From contig NZ_LMRW01000011.1 of assembly GCF_001428255.1 (NCBI RefSeq), forward strand, positions 1 to 64,000: a stretch of 64,000 bases of DNA. The letters are read 5' to 3'. The notes beneath the pieces were generated by a model. That model saw nothing but the letters and a program-made list of their open reading frames with translations, made no database searches and was not told the DNA's origin. Both the position numbers and the translations under genes were made by a program. This DNA is from Agromyces sp. Soil535. Lineage in GTDB: Bacteria; Actinomycetota; Actinomycetes; Actinomycetales; Microbacteriaceae. Shown here piece by piece: positions 42,633-52,197 of the stretch. The stretch's first letter is position 1; each line of letters starts with the position of its first letter.

Positions 42633-44332
42633 GCTCCCGTAGCGATAAGGAACTGTGGGCTGCGGGCGGGTGTGCGGCTCTCGGGTACTGGGGCGCTGTA
42701 GCGCTCACGTGCCCCGGTGCTGGCTTGAACCCGCTGAGCTCCCTCTATGTAGGGCTCACCCCTCTACTTCCGGCGATCGCTGAGCGCCAAGGCATCACCG
42801 TGGCCCCACTGGAACTGCTCCTTCCAGTCTGGGCAGGGATCTCCGTTGCTCTCGGCGCCGCGGTGGTAACTGGTGCATGGCTGATCAGTCGGCGGCGGAC
42901 CAAACCGGGACGGAAGGGGCTCGCGTCGGCCGAGAACTTTGAGGTTCGAAACGCGAAGGTCGAGCTCCTGGCCGACAGTGAGCCGTTCGCGGTGATCGAC
43001 GGCCGTCCGATCCATGAAGCCGCCGAAGATACTGCCTGGGTGCTCGCTCCCTCGGGACAGGGCAAGACGGTCCGCGCACTCGTGCGCTGGATCGCGCGGG
43101 CGGGTCGCGGTCCAGTGGTTGCGACGTCGACGAAACCGGATGTTGTTCGTCTCACCGCCCGGCTCCGCGCGGAGTTCGGTCGCATCTGGGTGTTCGATCC
43201 GCAGGGGGTGATGACCTGGCCTGAGTTTGCGCCGGCCATGCTTCCGGGGCCACAGGGGCCGACGAGGGCCCAGTGGGACCTTGTCGCTGGGTGTGAGCTT
43301 GACGAGGAAGCCTTGGCGCGGGCGAAGGGTGTGGTTGCCCCCGCAATGCCGTCCGGTGACGGTGAATCGAGCAACTCGAAGTTCTTCCGTGTTGGTGTGA
43401 CGACGATTCTGCGGTGCTATCTCCACGCGGCCGCGCTTGAGGGGCGAAGCATGCGTGACGTCCTCGCATGGTCTCGGCGGTTCACCGACAACACCCCGTA
43501 CGACATCCTCTACTCACACCAGGATGCGAAGCCCGGCTGGTACGACGACCTGGTCAAGTACACTCGCGGCGAAGCTCAGCAGACGATCGACAACATGGCG
43601 CAAACCCTCGCCTCCGTTCTCGAGCCGTTCTCGATCGAGCGAATCCTTGAGTCCGTCTGCCCTGGCCCGGGTGCCGGCTTCAGTGTCGACGAGTTCTTGG
43701 CCAGCTCGGACACGATCTACCTGCTCACGCCATCCGGTGGCTCGGCGCTCGGTGCTCCGGTTATCACTGCGCTCGTCGACACGATTCAGCGCGCCGCGCT
43801 GGAGCGGGCAACCAAGCTGCGCTCGGGGCGGCTCGACCCCCGACTCACCAACGCGCTCGACGAGGTCCCGAACGTATGCCCGATCCCGTGCCTTCCTTCC
43901 GTCATGTCGGACGGACGAGGGCACGGCATTCGCACGATGGGAGTGGCGCAGGACCGGCCGCAGCTGATCCAGCAGTTTGGGCGCAATCAGGCGAACACGA
44001 TCATCGGTCAGGCTTCCTTCTTGGTCCAGCTCGGCGGCTCCACCGACGTCGAGCACCTTCGGGAGCTGTCGGCGCTTGCGGGCCGGCGGGAAGTTGACCG
44101 GACGAGCACCACGACGCATCAGCAGGGTGCCTCGTCGACGACCGCTACGCAGATGGAGGATCGGCTTCCTGTGGACGAGATTCGCGAACTGCCGATGGGC
44201 CAAGCGCTTCTGATGTACCGCGAGCTGCCAGTCGCAGTCGCCTATCTGCCGGCCTACTGGGAGACCAAGCGGAAGAGCGACTATGAGGCCTCCGTCGCCT
44301 GGGTATTGCACTACGAAGGGCATGGCGCATGA
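42629..44332 (+). CDS. VirD4/TraG-type coupling protein
   Basis: This 567-residue protein has two N-terminal membrane segments (residues 10-30 and 70-90), a Walker A LAPSGQGKTVRAL near residue 140, VVATSTKPDVV and the Walker B LDEVPNVCPIP near residue 410. These are features of TraD/VirD4 ATPases, which hand the relaxase-DNA complex to the channel. The start overlaps the VirB4 stop (ATGA). Confidence 0.9.
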   Translation: MSSRSDKELWAAGGCAALGYWGAVALTCPGAGLNPLSSLYVGLTPLLPAIAERQGITVAPLELLLPVWAGISVALGAAVVTGAWLISRRRTKPGRKGLASAENFEVRNAKVELLADSEPFAVIDGRPIHEAAEDTAWVLAPSGQGKTVRALVRWIARAGRGPVVATSTKPDVVRLTARLRAEFGRIWVFDPQGVMTWPEFAPAMLPGPQGPTRAQWDLVAGCELDEEALARAKGVVAPAMPSGDGESSNSKFFRVGVTTILRCYLHAAALEGRSMRDVLAWSRRFTDNTPYDILYSHQDAKPGWYDDLVKYTRGEAQQTIDNMAQTLASVLEPFSIERILESVCPGPGAGFSVDEFLASSDTIYLLTPSGGSALGAPVITALVDTIQRAALERATKLRSGRLDPRLTNALDEVPNVCPIPCLPSVMSDGRGHGIRTMGVAQDRPQLIQQFGRNQANTIIGQASFLVQLGGSTDVEHLRELSALAGRREVDRTSTTTHQQGASSTTATQMEDRLPVDEIRELPMGQALLMYRELPVAVAYLPAYWETKRKSDYEASVAWVLHYEGHGA

Positions 44333-44988
44333 CTGATCGGAACGAACCGGAGAACCACGAGCCGGACTACGACCTTGACCCTTGGGCCGAACACATGCCC
44401 CCGCCCGAAGAGGCACAGCACGCCGAAGCGGATGCTGCAGGAGCAGCAGAGGTCGATGGTGAGCCCGAGCTGTCGACGTTTGAGGAACTCGCGGCGACCG
44501 TGGCGTCGCACGGTGGCACGCTCGAGGCGATCATCGCGTACCTGCAGACGACACCGGGAGGTCCATGGACATGGAACCTCCTCGATGAGGAGCCAGCGAC
44601 CAAGCTTTGGGCCGAGCTTCACGGGTGGGTGGAATGGCTCGATCACAGGTACCTGCGGAACCTCTCGCGGTCCAGGTACCCATTCAGTGCCCGTTGGTAT
44701 CGGCATCCCGTCGCCGTCGAGCTCCTGACCGCCCTCATGGTCTCCCACCGTGCCACCTATCACCGGGGGGCGCACAAGCCTTCATCGGCGCTCGTCGATT
44801 GGCACGAGCGCTGCCTGTTTCCCACGCTCGATCGAATCAACCAGCTCGGTCTCTTCGAAGATGACGACAGTCGCAAAGGAACAAGCTGGCAGGGTCCACG
44901 TCCGGCCGAGCTCACAAACACCGACCCTGAGGACTTCACAGCGTTCCTCGAGCAGGACCTCGGTTCACGATCGAAGAAGCAGCAGTGA
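44329..44988 (+). CDS. DUF4913-like transfer-associated protein
   Basis: This 219-residue protein is acidic and disordered for the first 60 residues. It then has WLDHRYLRNLSRSRYPFSAR and WYRHPVAVELLTAL, a pattern I associate with DUF4913 proteins of actinobacterial conjugative elements. It overlaps the coupling protein by four bases, so it may bind the relaxosome or coupling protein. Function is not established. Confidence 0.65.
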   Translation: MTDRNEPENHEPDYDLDPWAEHMPPPEEAQHAEADAAGAAEVDGEPELSTFEELAATVASHGGTLEAIIAYLQTTPGGPWTWNLLDEEPATKLWAELHGWVEWLDHRYLRNLSRSRYPFSARWYRHPVAVELLTALMVSHRATYHRGAHKPSSALVDWHERCLFPTLDRINQLGLFEDDDSRKGTSWQGPRPAELTNTDPEDFTAFLEQDLGSRSKKQQ

Positions 44989-45545
44989 TGCGAAACAACA
45001 GCCTGGCAGTCGCTACCGTCGTGGCCATCTCGGTCGCGCTCACTGCTTGCACAGCAAATCCCACGACGCCTGCCCCGTCCGAAGTACTGCCCTCGGTCAG
45101 CCCGACGCCGCACCAAACAGCCAGGGAGACAAGTGCCCCTCCTATTGCCTCGGTCGAGCCGTCAGCCCCGCGAGAAACCGCCGGTGAGCACGAGGTCGAG
45201 CCTGACCCGGCGGCGCCCCTCAAGGACGACGCGATCGACGTCGCCGCGTTAGCCGCCTCAACGTTCCTCCGCGCTTACGGTCGTGCGGACCTGTCTGCGA
45301 AAGACTGGTTCGCGGGCATTCAGGGTTTACTCACCCCGTCCTCGGCGGAGGCGTACGCGTACAGCGACCCAGCGACGATCCCGCCGTTCGAAATCTCCGG
45401 CGACCCGCTCCTGGTTGAGGGCAGCACGATCCAGCACGCACGATTCGATGTCGCGACCAGCACGGGCACATATCGGGTCATCCTCTTCCGCCCGGCCGAG
45501 AAGTGGCTTGTGGATCGGGCGGTACCGCCGGGGGGTGTCGAATGA
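44988..45545 (+). CDS. Transfer-operon lipoprotein
   Basis: This 185-residue protein has a signal ending in the lipobox LTAC near residue 20, then a Pro/Ser/Thr-rich linker and a domain of about 90 residues (DVAALAASTFLRAYGRADLS, YRVILFRPAEKWLVDR) likely of NTF2/VirB8-like type. It overlaps its neighbours on both sides. A TraC/VirB7-like role at the cell surface is possible. Confidence 0.65.
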   Translation: MRNNSLAVATVVAISVALTACTANPTTPAPSEVLPSVSPTPHQTARETSAPPIASVEPSAPRETAGEHEVEPDPAAPLKDDAIDVAALAASTFLRAYGRADLSAKDWFAGIQGLLTPSSAEAYAYSDPATIPPFEISGDPLLVEGSTIQHARFDVATSTGTYRVILFRPAEKWLVDRAVPPGGVE

Positions 45546-46600
45546 AGGCGCTTGTGGGCGGTGTCGTCGTCGCTCTCCTTGTGGCCTTTGGTCTCTCGAT
45601 TTTCGGCGGCGGGCGGAGCTGTGTACCGGGCGCGGGGGTTTCGACGGTCGAAATCGACCCTTCAAACCTTCCCAATGGCCTCGCCGGCTACGGCCGCGAG
45701 CAGCTCCTCAACGCCGCACTGATCATGCGATCGGGTCAGGCGCTCGACGTCGACGCGCGCGGTCAGACCATCGCGGTCATGACGGCGATGGGTGAGTCCA
45801 GCCTGCGGGTGCTCGAGCACGGCGATGAGGCCGGGCCGGACTCCCTTGGACTGTTCCAGCAGCGGGACAGCTGGGGGTCCCGCGGGGACCGTCTCGACCC
45901 GCAGAAGAGCGCGCAGCTCTTCTACGAACGCCTCGTCCAGGTATCGGGATGGGCGGAGATGGAGCCAACACTCGCCGCCCACAAAGTCCAGCGGAACGCG
46001 GACCCCTTCCACTACCGCCGGTTCTGGGACGCCGCACAACAGGTCGTGACCGCGCTCGGAGGGCTTCCCGCGGGGGAGCTCTCGGGTGCCTCCTGCGGCG
46101 CCGGTAGCAACGGTCCGATTCGTTTGCCGATCGACGGCCCGTATGGCATCACCGACAAGTTCGGATACCGCGGCGACATCGGCGTTGGCACCAACCCGTT
46201 CCACGCCGGTATTGACTTCGCCAACATGCCCGGCGGTAGCTGCGGCAAGCCCGTCTTCGCCGCCGCCGGCGGCCAGGTCACGAGTGCATCGAACGGGTAT
46301 CTCTCCGTCCAGCACCCGGATCACTACACCGTGATCTACATGCACATGCCGGCCTCCACCTACAAGGTTCGAGCGGGTGACACCGTTCGGCCGGGGCAGC
46401 AGCTCGGCGAGATCGGCACCGAGGGCCAGTCGACGGGTTGCCACCTCCACCTCGCGGTTACGACGACCGGCACCACTAACCAGCAGATCGCTTCGATCCC
46501 GCAGAGTACCGCCCGGCCCGGCTACATCGACCCGGCAGAGTTCTATCGCCTCTTCGGAGTCGATGTGTGCCCGTCTGACCGCTGCAGCTACGCGAACTGA
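45542..46600 (+). CDS. Lysozyme-like plus M23 peptidoglycan hydrolase of the T4SS
   Basis: This 352-residue protein has one N-terminal helix (residues 3-20), then a lysozyme-like/CwlT-type domain with VMTAMGESSLRVL near residue 80 (possible catalytic glutamate) and LGLFQQRDSWG. The C-terminal half is an M23 metallopeptidase with FHAGIDFAN near residue 220 and STGCHLHLAV near residue 300, which carry the zinc ligands. It opens the cell wall for the conjugation channel, a VirB1-like role. Confidence 0.88.
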   Translation: MKALVGGVVVALLVAFGLSIFGGGRSCVPGAGVSTVEIDPSNLPNGLAGYGREQLLNAALIMRSGQALDVDARGQTIAVMTAMGESSLRVLEHGDEAGPDSLGLFQQRDSWGSRGDRLDPQKSAQLFYERLVQVSGWAEMEPTLAAHKVQRNADPFHYRRFWDAAQQVVTALGGLPAGELSGASCGAGSNGPIRLPIDGPYGITDKFGYRGDIGVGTNPFHAGIDFANMPGGSCGKPVFAAAGGQVTSASNGYLSVQHPDHYTVIYMHMPASTYKVRAGDTVRPGQQLGEIGTEGQSTGCHLHLAVTTTGTTNQQIASIPQSTARPGYIDPAEFYRLFGVDVCPSDRCSYAN

Positions 46601-46616
46601 GGAACACGCCGCTCGG

Positions 46617-49600
46617 TCACCACGAAGGGCCTTGGCCCCGCTCACGCTCCTCGGGGCGTTGGGCGGGGTCGTTCTCTGTCTGGCTCTGCTCGGCCTGCTC
46701 GGCAAGGTCGCGAGCCCGGCTCTCGAGGTCGCGGCCGCGATCGACGACCTGAACATGAGCCGGCTCCCGTCGTTCGACGACCGTGGCTCGCGCGTGCTGC
46801 CGTAGGCGGGCATATGCGGCCGCGGCGATCGTCGACTCGTCCGTGTCGTGCTCGGGCCGTTCGCCGAGAGGCCGGTTCGGGTCGGCGATGTGGTGGAGGT
46901 CACGGTAGGCGACGATGGTGCCAAGGTCACGTCGGCCGGCCTCGTTGAGACCGTCAACACCGAGGCGCTGAGCCCATGCCGGGCGGGTCTCGACAACGTC
47001 ATCGACGAGGTGCTCGACGCGATCGGCGATCAGATCGGCATGCTGGTTCAGCCAGACTCGGAGTTCGGGGTTCTCGCCTGCCTCGGGCGGCGGTGCGGTG
47101 ACCCACGCGGGCAGCTCGTGGCCAGTGTGCTCTGCCGGTCCGAGACGGTGGTGGTAGATCTTCGCGAGCGATTTGATGCCCGATTCGGGGTCGAGGTCGT
47201 CGGGGTGATAGAGGCTGGCAGAGAGCTCGCCCAGGTCCTTCCCCGCGGCGTGGTGTGCGTCGAGGCGGACTGCGAGCTTCGACCACGCCGGATCCTCGAT
47301 GAGCTGCTCAACGACTTCCGGTGGGAGGTGTTCGTGAAGCGAGGCAGCGACGGCGGCCGCGACCTCGGGAGTGAGAAGGCGGGTGTGGGCGTCCTCGTAC
47401 TCGGGGATGAGGCGTGCCAGGCTGACGCTGTGGTCGAGTTCGTGCTGGATGGCATCGTTCGCCGAGAGCTCGGCGCCGGTGCGGTTGAGCACTCGAGTTA
47501 GGGCGGCACGGATGGAGGTCTCGTCCTGGTCGACGACATGCCCGTCGAGGTGCGCAAGCTCTTCGAGGTCGACGTAGGGGCGGTTCACCTCGCGGCCTCG
47601 GGTGAGTGCCACGTAGAGCTGCTCACGGCTGGTCTGGTCGGGGTCGACAAGGATGTGTGCAGCGTCGACGGTCATTCCCTGAGACCTGTTGATCGTGGCC
47701 GCGTACCCGAGCTCGACGTGGGCCCGGACGTACTCGGCGGGGAGGGTGAGGACGCCGCCGTGACGGAGGCTCTTGACCTTCATCCGACCATCGTCGGTGG
47801 TTTCAAGGACCGTCCACATGTCGGCGTTCGCGACAAAGTCCTTCCCTTGGTTTGCGCGGAGTCGACGGTCATTCTCTCTGGTGACGATGGTGTCGCCGGC
47901 GCTCGCGTTGTTGCCGTCGTGTAGGAGCAGCTCGCCGGCAGCTTCCACGACGCCAGCAGCGATCTGGTCAGCGCGAGCCCGGTGATTGAGCGCTGCAACC
48001 TCGGCGTTGGTTCCGGCGATCATGATGGCCTGGAACCGTGTGCCGTCGCCTCGGGTTCGAGCACGGTCTACGGTCCATGCCGCGTAGATGTCCTCGAGCA
48101 TCGTTTGCCGGAGGCCGCCTCGTGCGCGATCGCGCTCGAGGTAGAAGCCCAGGCCGGCGGGGTTCCCTACGCGGAGCTTGAGAGTAGCGGCAGCCTCGTC
48201 CTTGTCGACGAAGCGGTGGACGGTGTCGAGGTACGAGGCCGGGGTGCGCCGCTCGAGCATGCGGAGCGCACCACCTGACTCGACCGCGGCGAGCTGGGCT
48301 GGGTCGCCAAGCAGCCGGATCGAGCATCCGTGCTGTTCGGCAAGGTCGAGGACCGCGGTGAGGGTTGCCGTATCTGCCATGCCTGCTTCATCGATGAGCA
48401 GCACAGTGTGTTCGTCGAGCCGGTACCGGGCGCTCTGTCGCTGCTCCTCGGTACCTGTGGAGTGGATCTGAATGAGCTTGTGGGCGGTGTCTGCTTCGAC
48501 GTCGATCTCTTCGGCGAGGACGGTCGACGCGACCGCCGAGGGTGCGAGCGCGAGCACTCTTCCCCCGGTCGCCTCGACCGCGCGAGCGAACAGCCGCATG
48601 CTGGTGGTCTTGCCCGTTCCGGCGGGGCCGATGCCGACGGTAATGCGTGTGCCGTCCTGCGCGAAGCGGCGCGCGAGCTCGATCTGGGATTCGTCGAGCG
48701 GATAGCGAGAGCTTGCCTGGAGCAGCTCGAGCGTGTCGGCGAACACCTGGTCGTCGACGATGAGACCGGCGCGTTCGGTGCCGGCCGTGATGAGGCGGTC
48801 CTCGCGGTCAAGGACGGTGCGTGTCGTGAACCGGTCGCCGCGGTGCTGCACGTAGACACTTGTGCGGTCTTCACGGCGCAGCTGCTCGGGAACCGGGTTG
48901 AGCTCGGGGGCGGTTACGCGAATGCACGCTTCGAGCGCGGCCTTGGTGACCTGATCGGCGAGCTCGTCGACGTCGACAGTTCGGACGTCGGCGACACGGC
49001 GGGCAAGGCGTTCGGCCTCTGCGAGGACGATGCCGAACTGCCATGTCGAGTAGTTCTGGCCGACTTGGTCGACGACGTCGGCCGCGAGTTCGTCAACAGA
49101 CTTGGTTGCGAGTGCACGGTCAGCCTCCTTCTGTTCGACGGTGCGCTCGAGCGGCTGGGTGACGGTTGCCGCGAGCTGCTCGACAGCTTGCTCTCCGAGG
49201 ATCTGAGATGCGGTTTGCTTCCACTCTTCGCGCTGCTCGCTCAGCTTCTTCGGGGCAGCCTTCTGGTCCCTGGTGTCAAGCGTGGCCTGCTGCGCCAGCC
49301 GCAGTTGCGTGCTGCGGTCGGGGGAGTGGCCGTGCTTGGTCACGTAGTCCGCCACGAGTTGTTCGTAGGCGTTCTCGATGCTGTGACGGCGGGATGAGAA
49401 CGTGGACCGGAGTTCTTTATCGACCCCGGCGATCTCGCGCACGGGGAGCTTGCCGCGGCCGCGTGGTTCCTCCACGAAGGAGATCCCGAGTCGCTCGCGC
49501 AGTTCCTGTTCGATCCGAGAGTTGTACCGTTCAGAGGCGGCGACGCCAAGCTGGAACAGCACTCTTCCGTCGATGGAGCGCCACTTCCCATCGACGCCCT

Positions 49601-50414
49601 GCACCTTGTTCGAGACAGCAACGTGGGTGTGCAGATTCGGGTCGCCGGTGCGTGAGTCGTGGTGATCGAACGCGGCCGCGGTGAATCCGCGCGTGTTGAT
49701 CTGAGCGACTCCACCGGCGCCAACGCGGGTGAGTGCTGCCTCGGACTCGAGCCAGGCGAGCGTTGCTCGCCACGCCGTCTCGTGTGCCTCGCGAACCTGT
49801 CGGCTCGTCTGCTCGTCGCTGAGCGCCCAGAGCACTGAGACGCTCTTGACGGGAGTGAACACGAGGTCGAATCCTGCGACGGGTTGCCGCGGCTGCTTCC
49901 CCTTGTCCGAGAGGAAGGTCGATACCTCCGCGTCGTTCGGTTCGCGTTCGAGGCGCTGCTGCAGGAGTGTCTTGGCGACGTTCCAGCGGATGAGATCACG
50001 CTCGACGCCGACCTCGGGGTCACGATCGTTGTCCTTGCGGAAGGAGTCGTAGGCGGATGCGATCGAGTCCCGCCATCCGTCGTCGATCTGCTCGGGCTTC
50101 ATGAATCTCCGGCCGAGTCGTGTTGCCTTGAGGGCATCTTCTGCGGTCGCGCCTTCGGCCATGAGCTGCGCCTGCAGCTTGTCAGCGTTCGGGTGGAGTC
50201 CTTCGCCGAACAACGCTCGCATCTGTGACTCGTCGACGCGCCCGTCGATATCAAGAATTTCGGTCCCTGACCCGACCCAGATGCCCGGGGGGTTTCCGTC
50301 GACGGTGTAGTAGTCGGTCAGGTCCTGGCCGCGTGTGCGGGTGTGGTCAGCGGACGCGACCTGGCGGGTCAGGTAGGTGTATCCGTCGCCCGCGTGAAGC
50401 GGGTGCACAGTCAT
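46617..50414 (-). CDS. MobF-family relaxase-helicase (TraA/TrwC-like)
   Basis: This 1265-residue protein has the N-terminal relaxase start MTVHPLHAGDGYTYLTRQVA and the three-histidine motif DSRTGDPNLHTHVAVSNKVQ near residue 255. The helicase half has GIGPAGTGKTTSM near residue 600 and LLIDEAGMADT. It nicks oriT, stays covalently bound to DNA and unwinds it during transfer. The ATG at 50414 matches the usual relaxase N-terminus; an upstream extension is not supported. It converges with the hydrolase gene with a 16-base gap. Confidence 0.93.
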   Translation of the reverse strand: MTVHPLHAGDGYTYLTRQVASADHTRTRGQDLTDYYTVDGNPPGIWVGSGTEILDIDGRVDESQMRALFGEGLHPNADKLQAQLMAEGATAEDALKATRLGRRFMKPEQIDDGWRDSIASAYDSFRKDNDRDPEVGVERDLIRWNVAKTLLQQRLEREPNDAEVSTFLSDKGKQPRQPVAGFDLVFTPVKSVSVLWALSDEQTSRQVREAHETAWRATLAWLESEAALTRVGAGGVAQINTRGFTAAAFDHHDSRTGDPNLHTHVAVSNKVQGVDGKWRSIDGRVLFQLGVAASERYNSRIEQELRERLGISFVEEPRGRGKLPVREIAGVDKELRSTFSSRRHSIENAYEQLVADYVTKHGHSPDRSTQLRLAQQATLDTRDQKAAPKKLSEQREEWKQTASQILGEQAVEQLAATVTQPLERTVEQKEADRALATKSVDELAADVVDQVGQNYSTWQFGIVLAEAERLARRVADVRTVDVDELADQVTKAALEACIRVTAPELNPVPEQLRREDRTSVYVQHRGDRFTTRTVLDREDRLITAGTERAGLIVDDQVFADTLELLQASSRYPLDESQIELARRFAQDGTRITVGIGPAGTGKTTSMRLFARAVEATGGRVLALAPSAVASTVLAEEIDVEADTAHKLIQIHSTGTEEQRQSARYRLDEHTVLLIDEAGMADTATLTAVLDLAEQHGCSIRLLGDPAQLAAVESGGALRMLERRTPASYLDTVHRFVDKDEAAATLKLRVGNPAGLGFYLERDRARGGLRQTMLEDIYAAWTVDRARTRGDGTRFQAIMIAGTNAEVAALNHRARADQIAAGVVEAAGELLLHDGNNASAGDTIVTRENDRRLRANQGKDFVANADMWTVLETTDDGRMKVKSLRHGGVLTLPAEYVRAHVELGYAATINRSQGMTVDAAHILVDPDQTSREQLYVALTRGREVNRPYVDLEELAHLDGHVVDQDETSIRAALTRVLNRTGAELSANDAIQHELDHSVSLARLIPEYEDAHTRLLTPEVAAAVAASLHEHLPPEVVEQLIEDPAWSKLAVRLDAHHAAGKDLGELSASLYHPDDLDPESGIKSLAKIYHHRLGPAEHTGHELPAWVTAPPPEAGENPELRVWLNQHADLIADRVEHLVDDVVETRPAWAQRLGVDGLNEAGRRDLGTIVAYRDLHHIADPNRPLGERPEHDTDESTIAAAAYARLRQHARATVVERREPAHVQVVDRGRDLESRARDLAEQAEQSQTENDPAQRPEERERGQGPSW

Positions 50415-50637
50415 CACGAGGCTTCCTCGCGATTCTGAGCCGACTTCCGCATATGGCCACTTTAACACCGGACACTATTAGTGCAAGAGGTGTGTTGTTC
50501 TCGTTGGTGGTGTGGCTTGGTGGGTCGGGCTCTGGTGCTGCTGCTTCATTCCCTTGTCCGGTTGATTGATGGTTTGAGAATGGGCTACTGGGTAGGGTGG
50601 TTCTTGACGAGGGGATGGTGTGATCGGAGTAGCTGAG
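50415..50637. other. oriT candidate upstream of the relaxase gene
   Basis: The 223 bases between the relaxase and the divergent accessory gene include ACCGGACA at 50467-50474 and its complement TGTCCGGT at 50555-50562. The stretch between is GT-rich on the + strand (TGTGTTGTTCTCGTTGGTGG), skewed as oriT regions often are. Position beside the relaxase and a small charged protein supports it. No nic site can be assigned. Confidence 0.4.
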
Positions 50638-50973
50638 ATGGCAAAGGTGCAGGGTGACAAGGTGAGTGCTCGCGAGCGGGTGCGGCTTCGCCGCCTCGAA
50701 CTGGATCGTGAGCGGATTGAGCGGGATCAGCTCGTTGACCAGGTCGCGGAAGAGTTCTTCGTGGCGAGCGGTGGACGGGACAACTTGCTGGAGGAGGTGC
50801 GGCAACGGGAGGCGGAGATGGCAGTTTCTATTGCCCGGCTCCTCGATCTTCGCGAGGCGCCGGCTCGCGTCCAGCAGTTGCTCGAGCTTGACGTGAAGGA
50901 GTACCGACGTCTCGCTGGCCTCGTCGAGAGTGACCAGCTCGTCAAGCCTGCCGTTGTGGCTCCGGCAGGCTAG
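50638..50973 (+). CDS. Small charged helical protein near oriT, possible relaxosome accessory
   Basis: This 111-residue protein is nearly all charged helix (SARERVRLRRLELDRERIER) with a leucine-rich end (ARVQQLLELDVKEYRRLAGL). It is the type of small DNA-binding or relaxase-helping protein often encoded beside oriT (compare MobC/TraM by position, not sequence). CGGAG lies upstream of the ATG. Confidence 0.5.
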   Translation: MAKVQGDKVSARERVRLRRLELDRERIERDQLVDQVAEEFFVASGGRDNLLEEVRQREAEMAVSIARLLDLREAPARVQQLLELDVKEYRRLAGLVESDQLVKPAVVAPAG

Positions 50974-50992
50974 GCGGAGGGCTTCGAGGACA

Positions 50993-51571
50993 ATGGCAGC
51001 TGAACTGGATTCGCCTGCGAAGGTTCGCATCGAAGTTCTGAGCCGGCGTGATTCTCACGGCCGGGTCGGGGCGAATGACCTTCTCCGGCGCTATCACGGG
51101 ACCATCGCGGCGATTCCTTCGGTCGAGGACGAGGCAGCCCAGCGGGCGATTGTTCCCGCACTTCCTGGGACCGAGACCGTCGTGGCATTGGTCGATGGAC
51201 AGCTCGTCGGTGTCGCAACCGCATGGGTTCGGATCGGCGGGTTGGATCAGCTTGCGACCGCTCTCGGCTGGGATCGCGCGGTGGAGTGGTTGACCCGGTG
51301 GCGTGTGTTCACACACATCGCGGTCACCGAAGAGCATCGTGGGTACGGTGTCGGTCGTCGTCTCGTTGGGCGTCTGGAGGGGCGCTGCATCCGCTCGGGA
51401 GCGGCCGGCCTGTGGGGTTTCGCAGAGGAACTGCCGGCCCCGTCGGCTCCCTTCTACGAGACGCTCGGGTATGTCGTTGCAAAGCGAGGCGACGGCCTTG
51501 TGCTCGATGGAGTTCCGGTGGCGCAGCCGCCAAGAACTCGAGTCGGCCAACTCTTCATGCGGCAGTTCTAG
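50993..51571 (+). CDS. GNAT-family N-acetyltransferase
   Basis: This 192-residue protein has the acetyl-CoA loop VTEEHRGYGVGRRLVGRL and the flanking strands VVALVDGQLVGVATAWVRIG and LWGFAEELPAPSAPFYETLG. GAGGACA precedes the ATG. The substrate is unknown; cargo acetyltransferases on plasmids act on antibiotics, proteins or toxins. It follows the oriT-side gene by 19 bases and ends in a strong terminator. Confidence 0.8.
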   Translation: MAAELDSPAKVRIEVLSRRDSHGRVGANDLLRRYHGTIAAIPSVEDEAAQRAIVPALPGTETVVALVDGQLVGVATAWVRIGGLDQLATALGWDRAVEWLTRWRVFTHIAVTEEHRGYGVGRRLVGRLEGRCIRSGAAGLWGFAEELPAPSAPFYETLGYVVAKRGDGLVLDGVPVAQPPRTRVGQLFMRQF

Positions 51572-51586
51572 GACAGCACTACCAGC

Positions 51587-51625
51587 AGGAGGGGGCGACC
51601 GGAATGGTTGCCCCCTCCTTCGTTC
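51587..51625 (+). terminator. Rho-independent terminator after the GNAT gene
   Basis: AGGAGGGGGC and GCCCCCTCCT form 10-base perfect arms with a 13-base loop, followed by TCGTTCG. Confidence 0.8.
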
Positions 51626-51636
51626 GTGTGTCAGCG

Positions 51637-51852
51637 TTACGGAGTTGTGGCTCGTTGGCGGGGCATCCGGCGGATGGCGATGAGGCCGGCCACCAGTGCT
51701 GCGGTGAGTCCTACGCGTGGCCAACTCCAGTGTCCGGCGAGAGCGTCGGCCCCGAGCGCGACGAGCGCGAGAAGGAGAGTCGCGGTCAGGGCGCACGCCG
51801 GAATCAGCGTCAAGATGAGCCAGGTAATTGTGGTCTGAGCGTTCAATGTCAT
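51637..51852 (-). CDS. Small two-helix membrane protein
   Basis: This 71-residue protein has two transmembrane helices (TITWLILTLIPACALTATLL and VGLTAALVAGLIAIRRM). The ATG at 51852 is preceded by AGGGA. The longer frame upstream is the shadow of the next gene. Function unknown; it resembles small plasmid membrane proteins. Confidence 0.5.
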   Translation of the reverse strand: MTLNAQTTITWLILTLIPACALTATLLLALVALGADALAGHWSWPRVGLTAALVAGLIAIRRMPRQRATTP

Positions 51853-51865
51853 GGTGGTGGCTTCC

Positions 51866-52174
51866 CTACATGGAGATGCTCTGAGCGGCGAGCTCGAGCA
51901 CGATCGGTGGGGCGGAATCGAGGGCTTCTTCTGGGCGGAGCGCGCGATCGGAGAACCGTAGTTCCGTGCGGTATCTGGGGCGGGACAGAGTGCCATCCGC
52001 GAACACGGTGCGGCCTCTGAGTGTCGCGCTGAGGTGTTGTCGGCGGTGGTCGACCGTGATGCGGATCTCGGTCACTCGCGCCGTGATCGGATGCTCCGTC
52101 AGGGCATGGGTCTGCGTGCAGTCGAACGGCGCGACCTCGTAGGTGAAGGTGGTCTTGGTGGGTGTGTGAGTCAT
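51866..52174 (-). CDS. Hypothetical protein, 102 residues
   Basis: Not recognised. It is beta-rich (FTYEVAPFDCTQT, TARVTEIRITVDHRRQ, LSRPRYRTELRF) and ends in a hydrophobic stretch. AAGGAGA precedes the ATG. It lies between the small membrane protein and a coiled-coil gene, all on the minus strand and closely spaced. Confidence 0.55.
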   Translation of the reverse strand: MTHTPTKTTFTYEVAPFDCTQTHALTEHPITARVTEIRITVDHRRQHLSATLRGRTVFADGTLSRPRYRTELRFSDRALRPEEALDSAPPIVLELAAQSISM

Positions 52175-52197
52175 CGTGAGCGTCTCCTTCTAGCCGA

